Shown piece after piece: positions 33,732 to 40,883 of a DNA stretch of 45,193 bases. The first letter of the stretch is position 1; each line of letters starts with the position of its first letter. Source of the DNA: Planctomycetota bacterium (GTDB taxonomy: Bacteria > Planctomycetota > UBA1135); the NCBI GenBank assembly GCA_030748415.1, contig JASMMA010000009.1:1-45193 (forward strand). Direction: 5' to 3'. The notes below the pieces were generated by a model. That model was not told the DNA's origin. It worked only from the letters and a program-made list of their open reading frames with translations, and searched no databases. The translations under genes and the position numbers were made by a program.

Positions 33732-34355
33732 ATGAGCGGTAAATTCCTTGTTTTTGAGGGGATGGATGGTAGTGGAAAAACGACCCAAGCCCAACGACTG
33801 GTTGCTTGGCTGGAGAGTCGGGGGCGGCACCCACTCCACATCCGCGAACCTGGAACGACTCCTGCTGGGGAGCGCTTTCGGAACTTGCTCCTGGACCCAA
33901 CTCGCGAGGCCTGGGACCCTGCTACTGAGGCCCTCCTCTTCTTTGCCTCTAGAAGAGAACTCCTCCTGCAAGAAATCCGGCCCGCCATTGAAGATGGCCG
34001 AGATGTGGTATGCGAACGATTCACTCCTTCGACTGTTGCTTATCAAGGAACCTCACCTGAATTGGCCACCTTTGTGCTGGCCCTTGACCGCTTAGTTGTT
34101 CCTAACGACATGCAGCCGGATCAGGTTCTTATTCTTGACTTAGAACCCGAAGAAGCTCTTCGTCGCGCGACTTCTCGCTCTGAAGCTGACAGTTTCGAAG
34201 CCCGCGGGTTGCCGTTTCAGGCTCAGGTGCAAAACGGATACCACCGCTATGCCAAAGAGCGTCCTGAGTCCACCACTGTCATTCCGGTTGGGGATTGCAA
34301 TCCTGACGAAGCAGAAGCCCTTGTCCTTGACGCGATTACTCACTTGTTTACATGA
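33732..34355 (+). CDS. tmk: Thymidylate kinase
   Basis: 207-residue cytosolic kinase that phosphorylates dTMP to dTDP. The P-loop is EGMDGSGKTT (10-18). IREPGTTPAGE is the dTMP-binding region. CERFTPSTVAYQG corresponds to the DRY/DRF motif with Glu for Asp, and RATSRSEADSFEARG is the lid. Length is normal. AGGA precedes the ATG by seven bases. It overlaps the holB-like gene by four bases (ATGA), a pairing of tmk and holB common in bacteria. Confidence 0.95.
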   Translation: MSGKFLVFEGMDGSGKTTQAQRLVAWLESRGRHPLHIREPGTTPAGERFRNLLLDPTREAWDPATEALLFFASRRELLLQEIRPAIEDGRDVVCERFTPSTVAYQGTSPELATFVLALDRLVVPNDMQPDQVLILDLEPEEALRRATSRSEADSFEARGLPFQAQVQNGYHRYAKERPESTTVIPVGDCNPDEAEALVLDAITHLFT

Positions 34356-35257
34356 GAAATTCTACTCTGAAACGGGTCCAGTTGGAGAAGAAGCGGAACC
34401 GGATTGCTGATGCTTATCTTCTCTTGGGTACCTCTAAATCGCGCCTCCGCACTGCCACGCATGAAATGGCAGCCTTCTTCTTAGAAACTCCCTCCCCTCA
34501 AGAACACCCAGACTACGCTGTGCTTGACCCTGAGGCTTTGGGAACTCACGGATTAAAAGTGGAACACATTGCCCATCGAAAAGAAGGGGTGGAAAGTGTG
34601 GAGTCTCTCCTTCGGTTCCGCCCATCTGAGGGTCGGCATCGCATTATTGCGCTTTTTGATACGGATCGAATGGGCGCTGATGCCCAAGCCGCCTTGTTGA
34701 AGACAGCCGAAGAGCCCCCCGAGGGAACGATTCTCATTTTGACCGCCCACGACTCTGCCCTTCTTTTGCCGGCACTTTTGTCCCGCTGCCGCACCCATCG
34801 CGTGCCTGCTCTCCCTCTGGAGGAGCAGCTTCGCCGCGCCACAGCTTCAGGACTGGAAGATTCGGAGTATCCCATTCTTCAAGCTGCCTTAGGTGATTCA
34901 GATTCTCCCTTGGAGATTTCCTCAACTGAACGGGACGCCTTGCTGGAGCACCACAAAGCGTTTCAGGCCTGGATTGAGGACCCCACTTGTCCAATGAGCT
35001 GGTTGCTGGCTCCTGAAGGGGGCAAAATAGCCGAGCAAAGAACCGAGGGAATGCGCCGCCTTTCGGCCATTTTGGGTTGGATGGTTCAGCTTTACCCTCA
35101 ACTTTCCCCTGAGGCTTCTTTTCAAATTGATTCTTTTGTAAAACTGCATCTTGATGCCTTGGCGGATTTAAGGGGGCAAGTCACCCCAAATGTTGTGTTT
35201 GAAGATTTGCTTGGACAGTGCCAGAGCATTGTAAACCATTACGGGCAAAAGGTTTAG
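34352..35257 (+). CDS. holB: DNA polymerase III delta-prime-like subunit (HolB)
   Basis: 301 residues resembling the clamp-loader delta-prime subunit. Visible are TDRMGADAQAALLKTAEEPPEG, the conserved core of the AAA+ domain II, and LLSRCRTHRVPAL with the SRC motif that supplies the arginine finger to a neighbour. A true Walker A and the zinc-binding module are not visible, as expected for some delta-prime proteins that do not bind ATP. The C-terminal third is weakly conserved. The tmk-holB order with a four-base overlap supports the call. It would act in the clamp loader at the replication fork. Confidence 0.85.
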   Translation: MRNSTLKRVQLEKKRNRIADAYLLLGTSKSRLRTATHEMAAFFLETPSPQEHPDYAVLDPEALGTHGLKVEHIAHRKEGVESVESLLRFRPSEGRHRIIALFDTDRMGADAQAALLKTAEEPPEGTILILTAHDSALLLPALLSRCRTHRVPALPLEEQLRRATASGLEDSEYPILQAALGDSDSPLEISSTERDALLEHHKAFQAWIEDPTCPMSWLLAPEGGKIAEQRTEGMRRLSAILGWMVQLYPQLSPEASFQIDSFVKLHLDALADLRGQVTPNVVFEDLLGQCQSIVNHYGQKV

Positions 35258-35353
35258 GGGTTTATTTCCGACTTTTTTAGGTATTTTTTGGGGAATTTCG
35301 GATTGGGGTCAAACCCCGCCACGAGTAGGCCGATAGCAAGTCAGGTAACACAC

Positions 35354-35746
35354 ATGGACGACCGCCAACTCGAAGAAATCATTCGCAATTTGCGCCAATT
35401 AGAAGGCCGCCGCTACGAAGAAGCGGCCTATTTCTTTGTATTGGAGGCCCTGGACTATTCCATGTTCCTTTTGGGCAAAACTCGAGCCCAAGGCGAGGCA
35501 CGCCATTTGAGTTGCGATGAGCTTCTGGACGGCATTCGCCGCTATGCAAATGAAGAATTTGGCCCCATGGCTCCGTACACCTTTAAATCTTGGGGAGTTG
35601 AGGGAACTGAAGACTTTGGAGAACTTGTTTTCCAAATGTGCGAGATTGGCCTCTTGAACCGCCGCGATGAAGATCTGCCGGAGGCCTTCGAGGACGCGTT
35701 TGACTTCGACGCCGCCTTCGCCCAAACTTCTGGCGACCCTACCTGA
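35354..35746 (+). CDS. Minf_1886-family protein of unknown function
   Basis: 130 residues, acidic and soluble. The ATG at 35354 (MDDRQLEE) follows AGGTAA and starts the family-like region; a longer frame from 35288 adds 22 unlike residues. The pattern YEEAAYFFVLEALDY, HLSCDELLDGIRRYA, EFGPMAPYTFKSWGV, TEDFGELVFQMCEIGLL matches what I know of the Minf_1886 family, described only from Planctomycetes, Verrucomicrobia and relatives. Its role is unknown. There is no close coupling to its neighbours. It is one of the stronger taxonomic clues in the window. Confidence 0.88.
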   Translation: MDDRQLEEIIRNLRQLEGRRYEEAAYFFVLEALDYSMFLLGKTRAQGEARHLSCDELLDGIRRYANEEFGPMAPYTFKSWGVEGTEDFGELVFQMCEIGLLNRRDEDLPEAFEDAFDFDAAFAQTSGDPT

Positions 35747-35782
35747 GTTCATTCACCCTCTTGGGTTTAGGGTTTCAACACT

Positions 35783-36826
35783 GTGCCCACGAACCCAAAA
35801 TCTCGCCCGCTTCTAACCGCCGCTGCCGTCATCATTCTATTTGCTGGCCTCAAGGCCTCTGGCGAGCTGGTGGTTCCTTTTCTGTTGGCAATCGTTTTAA
35901 GCGTATTAGCGAACCCTCTTGTTTTAAAGTTTCGCTCCTGGAAAATTCCCGCCGTTGTTTCCGTTTTGCTTGCCGTTGCTGTTTTCGGTTTGGCACTCGC
36001 TTTGGTTGGTGGAATCGTTGGCGGATCCCTTTCCCAATTCACCAGCGCAATCCCACGATATGAAGCGCAACTTGGGAGTTCACTTAGAGAAATCCAAACC
36101 TATTTATCCCAGTGGGGGCTTTCCAAAGAGGCAGTTGATCTGCAATCAACGTTGAATCCAGCCGCAGCAATGGCCTTCGTGGGTCAACTCCTGAATGGTT
36201 TGGTTGGCCTATTTTCAAATTTTGTTCTGATTGCTCTCACCATGATATTTCTGCTCTTGGAAGCCGCTGATTTCCGCTACAAACTCACTGCCGCTTGGGG
36301 ACATTCTTGGGCATCAGGCAATGGCCTCCATGAAGCCGCCGCCAAAGTTCAACGGTACCTTGCTCTAAAAACTCTGGTGAGTTTGGCCACAGGATTTTCT
36401 ATTTCCCTGTGGACGAATTTCATGGGTTTGGATTTTCCATTGCTTTGGGGCCTTATCGCTTTCCTCCTCAACTATGTACCCAGCATTGGTTCCATTATTG
36501 CCGCTTTGCCTGCAGTTCTACTTGCCCTCGTCCAGTTGGGCGGAATGAGTGCTCTTGGGGTGGGACTGGGCTTTGTTGTTGTGAATATGGTTCTTGGCAA
36601 TGTTGTAGAGCCGAGATTGATGGGCCGCAGTTTGGGCCTATCGCCCCTTGTCGTATTCCTCTCATTGCTCTTTTGGGGTTGGCTTTGGGGACCTGCGGGC
36701 ATGCTTCTCTCTGTTCCACTGACTGTAATTGCAAAAATCTTGTTAGAGGCTAGCGATGGTGGGCGCCCAATTGCTGTATTGTTGGGACCCGTCCAAGAAG
36801 CCCGAGAACGAATTTCGAATTCTTGA
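35783..36826 (+). CDS. AI-2E family transporter
   Basis: 347-residue multi-pass membrane protein with about eight helices, of the PF01594 family. The LLWGLIAFLLNYVPSIGSIIAALPA segment and the later VVNMVLGNVVEPRLMG followed by LSPLVVFLSLLFWGWLWGPAG are hallmarks of the family. Members export autoinducer-2 or, in other bacteria, act as sodium/proton antiporters; the substrate here is open. The start is GTG at 35783-35785. The stop overlaps the pgeF start by four bases (TTGA), so the two are probably translated together. Confidence 0.92.
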   Translation: MPTNPKSRPLLTAAAVIILFAGLKASGELVVPFLLAIVLSVLANPLVLKFRSWKIPAVVSVLLAVAVFGLALALVGGIVGGSLSQFTSAIPRYEAQLGSSLREIQTYLSQWGLSKEAVDLQSTLNPAAAMAFVGQLLNGLVGLFSNFVLIALTMIFLLLEAADFRYKLTAAWGHSWASGNGLHEAAAKVQRYLALKTLVSLATGFSISLWTNFMGLDFPLLWGLIAFLLNYVPSIGSIIAALPAVLLALVQLGGMSALGVGLGFVVVNMVLGNVVEPRLMGRSLGLSPLVVFLSLLFWGWLWGPAGMLLSVPLTVIAKILLEASDGGRPIAVLLGPVQEARERISNS

Positions 36827-37608
36827 GAACTCACAAGACTCCTGGAGGTTTTCGCTATCTTCAGTTTGATTCTCTTTCCGAGGTTCCAAACCTCCGCCAT
36901 CTTTTTTCTCTTTCTTCAAAAAACGGCAGTGGCAATATTTCTCTAAGTGGAGACCGTAATCGTGCCGCCGCCCTTCTTGCCCGGAAAGAGTTTCTGTCCG
37001 TTCTTCATGCTGACCCATCCTCTCTTGTTGTTGGTGGACAGGTACACGGAGCTGGTATTCATTCGGTTCGCTCATCCGATCAGGGCCGCGGAGCATTTGA
37101 ACCGATTTCCGTTCTTCCTCGGTCAGATGGTTTGCTCACAACGGCCCCAAACATTCCCCTTATGACTTCTGTCGGAGATTGTGGCGCTGTTCTCCTATTT
37201 GTTTCAAAACCAAAGCCAGGCCTTGCGGTATTGCATGCAGGATGGCGCGGACTTGTTGCGGGAATCCTTTCAAAAGGCGTTCGCCTTCTTTGCAGCGAAA
37301 CCGGCGCCCAGCCCCAAAATATTCTAGCTGGCATCGGACCTTCGATTGGCCCTAAAAGTTTTCAAGTTCATGAAGATGTTGCGCAGTACGCGCCCGAATC
37401 TTGTTCCAGCCCACATAAGGACCGTTTCCTCGTGGATTTACCTGCATGGGCAGGCCATCAACTCGTGGAGTCTGGCCTGAGCAGTATCAACATCGAGACC
37501 ATTGCAGTGGACACTTTCACTGAGGATTCCTTCTGCTTTAGCCACAGGCGACAAGGGTCAGCTGCTGGGCGAATGGGTCTCTTCGCAGTTCTGTCAGGTT
37601 GCGACTAG
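36823..37608 (+). CDS. pgeF: Peptidoglycan editing factor PgeF (YfiH/laccase-domain family)
   Basis: 261 residues. The family metal ligands are visible as His75 (QVHG), Cys120 (VGDCGAV) and His138 (LHAGWRG), followed by the GIGPSIGPKSFQVHEDV signature and a C-terminal CFSHRRQGSAAGRMG. Older annotations call it polyphenol oxidase. In E. coli, PgeF removes mis-incorporated residues from muropeptide precursors, and other members act on purine nucleosides. The TTG start overlaps the AI-2E gene stop. The TAG overlaps the stop of the convergent S41 gene by four bases (CTAG). Confidence 0.92.
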   Translation: MRTHKTPGGFRYLQFDSLSEVPNLRHLFSLSSKNGSGNISLSGDRNRAAALLARKEFLSVLHADPSSLVVGGQVHGAGIHSVRSSDQGRGAFEPISVLPRSDGLLTTAPNIPLMTSVGDCGAVLLFVSKPKPGLAVLHAGWRGLVAGILSKGVRLLCSETGAQPQNILAGIGPSIGPKSFQVHEDVAQYAPESCSSPHKDRFLVDLPAWAGHQLVESGLSSINIETIAVDTFTEDSFCFSHRRQGSAAGRMGLFAVLSGCD

Positions 37609-39827
37609 AAAACAGCCGAATACTCGGGAACCTCTTCAATAGTCAGACCCCTTTGTTCAAAAATCTTCTGAATCGCCAATTGAAGTTGTGGGTCTTCCTC
37701 GTAGTCACCCAAGAAGCCAGAGCCTGCAAAGACTTGACCGCGTGCGTCGGCGACCACAGAGCGAAGGCGCCTTCGTACCCAGCGGCGAACCTCATCTTGT
37801 TCCAGTGTGGTTTCCAAGCTTGAATAGAAGTCATCCCAGTCAGGATAGGCCTGGAGGCTGCCACCATCGAACTCCGCTAGTCTCACAGCGAGTTCCGGGG
37901 AACTCGAAAGCAAATCCTTCGCATAGATGAGGAATTTCTCCTCACTTGCCAATCGATCCAGTTCGCGCAAAGTTGGAATGGCAAGCTCGGGAAAGAGAAC
38001 TTCGATGTCAGGTTGAACGCCACCATTCTCAACAACTCGCCCTTCATGGTCCCGTTGCGTATGAATGGTGGAACCATCAGGCAAGAAGTAGTAGGCCATG
38101 GTGAGCTTTATTCGGGGACCAAAATCAAATTCACCGTTGTTGTTGTGGTCAGAGAATTCCTCCCATGGATCGGGTTTTCCATTGCGATTCCCATCTTTCC
38201 ATGATTCATCACTTAAAGTTTCTAGGCGGAGGAGATTTTGAACGGATCCCTTTCCATGAGTTCGCTCGCCAATAACGAGAGCCCGCTCATGAATGGAAAG
38301 AGCACCAGAAACGATTTCCGAAGCAGATGCGCTAAAACGATCTACCAAAACCATGACCGGTAGAGCAGGATCAACCGAAGGTGAATGTTTGGTCTGGTAT
38401 CGGTCAGGTCGGCCTGTGCGCGACCGGGTAGTCACAATGAGTTGTTCTTTGGGAAGAAACAAATCGCACACGCCTACTGCTTCTGAAAGGTAGCCGCCAG
38501 GGTTGCCCCGAAGGTCTAGGACAACTCCGTTGAGTGCGGATGCTTCAGGAAAGGAGTCAATCTCATCTAAAATGTCAACAGCACAGTCTTTTGAAAAACT
38601 TGTGAGGTCCAAGTACAAGATCCCCCCAGGAAACACTTCCGTGAACAAGGAGGGGATTTCAATCTTCCGGCGGGTAATCTGAATTGGGCGGGGCTCCGTC
38701 CAACCGCGGCGGTGAACAAGAGCTGTAACCTCAGTTCCGGGCTTCCCTTTTAACCTTCGGATAGTTTCGTCCATGGGTTGGTCAAGAGTGGACCAACCGT
38801 CGACTTCCACAATTTTGTCGCCTGTTAAAAGACCTGCCTCATAAGCGGGGCCGGAATAGATAGGGCGGGTAATCGTAAAGATGCCCTCCACAACATTGAC
38901 ATAAGCACCAATCCCACCGTATTCAGGATTCATATCGAAAATAAATTCACCGAAATCACTTCCAGTCAGAAAGTCAGAGTGCGGGTCTAAGCGCCCCAAC
39001 AAGCCATCGGCTGCAGCAGCGACTAACTCTTCACGAGAAAAGCGCTCTCCTTCCATATGCCTCATTTGTACATGCCGAATGACTTCTTCTAAAACTGCGA
39101 GGTCACCAGAGTCTGTGGCTCCACTCTCACCTAACTTTTGCTCCAATACTCGATCCAGAGCAGCAAGTTTGCGGCGGTAGCGCTGCTGTTGCTGATAGGT
39201 TTCGATCAGGCTTCGGGCAAGGGCTGCATCAACGCCCATCCCAGCGGAAACAGCTTCCAGCTCAACTAAAACTTGGGGGTCATCTAGGTTCCCTGTGCGG
39301 GCCAGGGCTAGTGAGGAGTGGCGACGGGTAGCCGGGTCGTCCGACAACAAACCATCTCGGAGAATACGTTGTGCAGCGCGACGACGAACTCCGTCGCCAA
39401 TTTGATGTAAGGAGCATGCAGCTTCAGCTCGAAGAGCAGAAGCTGCATGGAGTCCAGGTCCGGCGAGCCAGGCCCCCAATTCAGCCAAGGTTGGCTCGTG
39501 ATTCCGGAAAGCACCCAAAGAAAGAGTAGAGAGGGCAGCTTGAGCCAATAGGGGACCCTCATCTAGGAGTTTGACCAGGGTTGGCCCACCGAGGGGAAAG
39601 TCCGCTCGAGCCAAAATTCGACCCAGCATGAGTTGGGACTTTGGTGGTAGAGCTGGAAGTTGGGTCTCAGCTTGGGTGAGCCACTCGGCTTCTTCTGGGG
39701 GAAGATATTTGTCCGCTTCGGTGAGAATCGCTGCGGGAGAGAGTTGAGTGGCTTGCTCTAGAAGGGATTCAAAGCTGCCTTGGGCGGGAGCCTGAAAAAG
39801 AAGAGTGGCAAGGAGGAGGAGATTCAT
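37605..39827 (-). CDS. S41-family C-terminal processing protease with N-terminal repeat domain
   Basis: 740 residues. The N terminus MNLLLLATLLFQAPAQG looks like a signal peptide without a basic start. Residues about 20-230 are helical with HEAT-like repeat character. A PDZ domain lies at about 300-385. The protease core holds the dyad Ser501 (middle Ser of SASASE) and Lys526 (HGKGSVQ) with Gln530, at the spacing known from Prc. Residues 545-569 insert two loops (DGNRNGKPD and DHNNNGEFD) that look like calcium-binding sites inside the protease domain. It is probably periplasmic, acting in protein quality control or processing. It is divergent from moaC and convergent with pgeF. A tail-specific protease is the best broad label; the substrate is unknown. 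Confidence 0.92.
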   Translation of the reverse strand: MNLLLLATLLFQAPAQGSFESLLEQATQLSPAAILTEADKYLPPEEAEWLTQAETQLPALPPKSQLMLGRILARADFPLGGPTLVKLLDEGPLLAQAALSTLSLGAFRNHEPTLAELGAWLAGPGLHAASALRAEAACSLHQIGDGVRRRAAQRILRDGLLSDDPATRRHSSLALARTGNLDDPQVLVELEAVSAGMGVDAALARSLIETYQQQQRYRRKLAALDRVLEQKLGESGATDSGDLAVLEEVIRHVQMRHMEGERFSREELVAAAADGLLGRLDPHSDFLTGSDFGEFIFDMNPEYGGIGAYVNVVEGIFTITRPIYSGPAYEAGLLTGDKIVEVDGWSTLDQPMDETIRRLKGKPGTEVTALVHRRGWTEPRPIQITRRKIEIPSLFTEVFPGGILYLDLTSFSKDCAVDILDEIDSFPEASALNGVVLDLRGNPGGYLSEAVGVCDLFLPKEQLIVTTRSRTGRPDRYQTKHSPSVDPALPVMVLVDRFSASASEIVSGALSIHERALVIGERTHGKGSVQNLLRLETLSDESWKDGNRNGKPDPWEEFSDHNNNGEFDFGPRIKLTMAYYFLPDGSTIHTQRDHEGRVVENGGVQPDIEVLFPELAIPTLRELDRLASEEKFLIYAKDLLSSSPELAVRLAEFDGGSLQAYPDWDDFYSSLETTLEQDEVRRWVRRRLRSVVADARGQVFAGSGFLGDYEEDPQLQLAIQKIFEQRGLTIEEVPEYSAVF

Positions 39828-39851
39828 GCAGTTTCGTGGGTCCCGTACAAT
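39823..39851 (+). promoter_or_regulatory. Candidate moaC promoter
   Basis: TACAAT (39846-39851) is a good -10 hexamer, with TTCATG (39823-39828) 17 bases upstream as a weak -35. The start point would fall near 39858, about 30 bases before the ATG at 39889. This argues against the longer moaC frame that opens at 39805. Confidence 0.4.
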
Positions 39852-39864
39852 GGGACACCCGAAA
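39832..39864. repeat. Imperfect palindrome over the moaC -10 site
   Basis: TTTCGTGGGTCCC (39832-39844) and GGGACACCCGAAA (39852-39864) are inverted copies with two mismatches in 13. The seven-base centre contains most of the candidate -10 hexamer. It lies between two divergent genes and could be an operator that shuts one or both promoters. No regulator is encoded nearby. Confidence 0.4.
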
Positions 39865-39888
39865 GACTACGCTCTACCGGGCCCAGTC

Positions 39889-40371
39889 ATGGAAAAATCT
39901 TCGGAACTGAATCATTTAGACGCCGCTGGAAAACCTCACATGGTTGATGTTGGTGGAAAAAAGGCCACGCATCGACTTGCCGAAGCTGAATCAAAGGTAG
40001 TATTTCCTGCCGATGCTTGGGAAAAAGTCTTATCAGGTGATCTTCCTAAGGGTGGGATTGAAACTCCGGCCAAAATTGCCGGTATTCAAGCCGCTAAGCG
40101 AACTTCGGAGTGGATTCCACTATGCCATCCATTGCCTTTGGATTCCGTGAACATTGAAATCCAGGCGATTGAATCTTGCACCCTCCAAGTTCGGTGCACC
40201 GCCCGAACTACCGCGCGAACCGGCGTTGAAATGGAAGCCATGGTGGGGGCGGCGGCCGCTGCACTCTGCCTCTACGACATGACCAAAGCCCTTTCCAAGG
40301 GTATTGTCCTTCAAGAAGTTCGGCTTTTGCGCAAATCTGGGGGTAAATCTGGCGAGTGGACGGCACAATAG
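39889..40371 (+). CDS. moaC: Cyclic pyranopterin monophosphate synthase MoaC
   Basis: 160 residues from the ATG at 39889, the usual MoaC length; a longer frame from 39805 would add 28 unlike residues and overlap the S41 gene. Motifs are MVDVGGKKATHRLAEA, PLCHPLPLDSVNIEI, TGVEMEAMVGAAAAALCLYDMTKAL and the C-terminal KSGGKSGEW. It converts the MoaA product to cyclic pyranopterin monophosphate in molybdenum cofactor synthesis. No other moa or mog gene is in the window. It sits ahead of accB with a 45-base gap. Confidence 0.95.
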   Translation: MEKSSELNHLDAAGKPHMVDVGGKKATHRLAEAESKVVFPADAWEKVLSGDLPKGGIETPAKIAGIQAAKRTSEWIPLCHPLPLDSVNIEIQAIESCTLQVRCTARTTARTGVEMEAMVGAAAAALCLYDMTKALSKGIVLQEVRLLRKSGGKSGEWTAQ

Positions 40372-40416
40372 CCCCCTGTCAGGGAACTTCCTCCCCAACA
40401 CCTAATAATCTCAACC

Positions 40417-40878
40417 GTGGAAACAGACACCTTCCAAAAACTTTTAACCCTCATGGATGAGGGAGGTCTCACTGAGATTGAATACGAAACTGAAGATGCG
40501 CGCATCCGCCTTTCTCGGCAATCCGGCGCATCAATGGTCTCTTCTTCAATCCCAACTACTGCTCCTGCCTCCCAAGCAGCCCCTGCGCCCGCGGCTCCGA
40601 CGAGTTCCGAAGCTTCATCACCCACCGAAGATGAAGACATTTTTGTTTTCACTGCGCCGATGGTTGGCACTTTTTACCGCGCTGCTAGTCCCGAATCCGA
40701 TAATTACGTCGAAGTAGGGGATTCTGTAAATGATGAATCAGTGTTGTGCATTCTTGAAGCCATGAAAGTAATGAATGAAATCAAGGCTGAGTGCGCTGGA
40801 GAAGTTGTTGCCATCCTTGTGAAGAACGGCGAACCGGTTGAGTTTGGTCAGCCCTTGTTCAAAATCCGCCAAAGCTAA
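40417..40878 (+). CDS. accB: Biotin carboxyl carrier protein AccB
   Basis: 153 residues. The N-terminal half is the usual small charged domain, followed by an Ala/Pro/Ser-rich linker (about 48-68). The C-terminal biotinyl domain carries ILEAMKVMNEI with Lys117 as the biotin attachment site. It brings carboxybiotin from AccC to the carboxyltransferase in malonyl-CoA synthesis. The start is GTG at 40417-40419. accC follows after five bases. Confidence 0.95.
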   Translation: METDTFQKLLTLMDEGGLTEIEYETEDARIRLSRQSGASMVSSSIPTTAPASQAAPAPAAPTSSEASSPTEDEDIFVFTAPMVGTFYRAASPESDNYVEVGDSVNDESVLCILEAMKVMNEIKAECAGEVVAILVKNGEPVEFGQPLFKIRQS

Positions 40879-40883
40879 ATAGG

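Noticed and set aside
33285..34046. 253-codon minus-strand frame spanning the amidase and tmk starts
   Set aside because: It crosses the divergent gap and runs antisense to the tmk P-loop region; the composition is Ser/Pro/Arg-rich as expected for a shadow frame.
35258..35353. Terminator or RNA gene between holB and the Minf_1886 gene
   Set aside because: T-rich stretches and a GGGG/CCCC pair are present, but no stable hairpin directly followed by a T run can be drawn.
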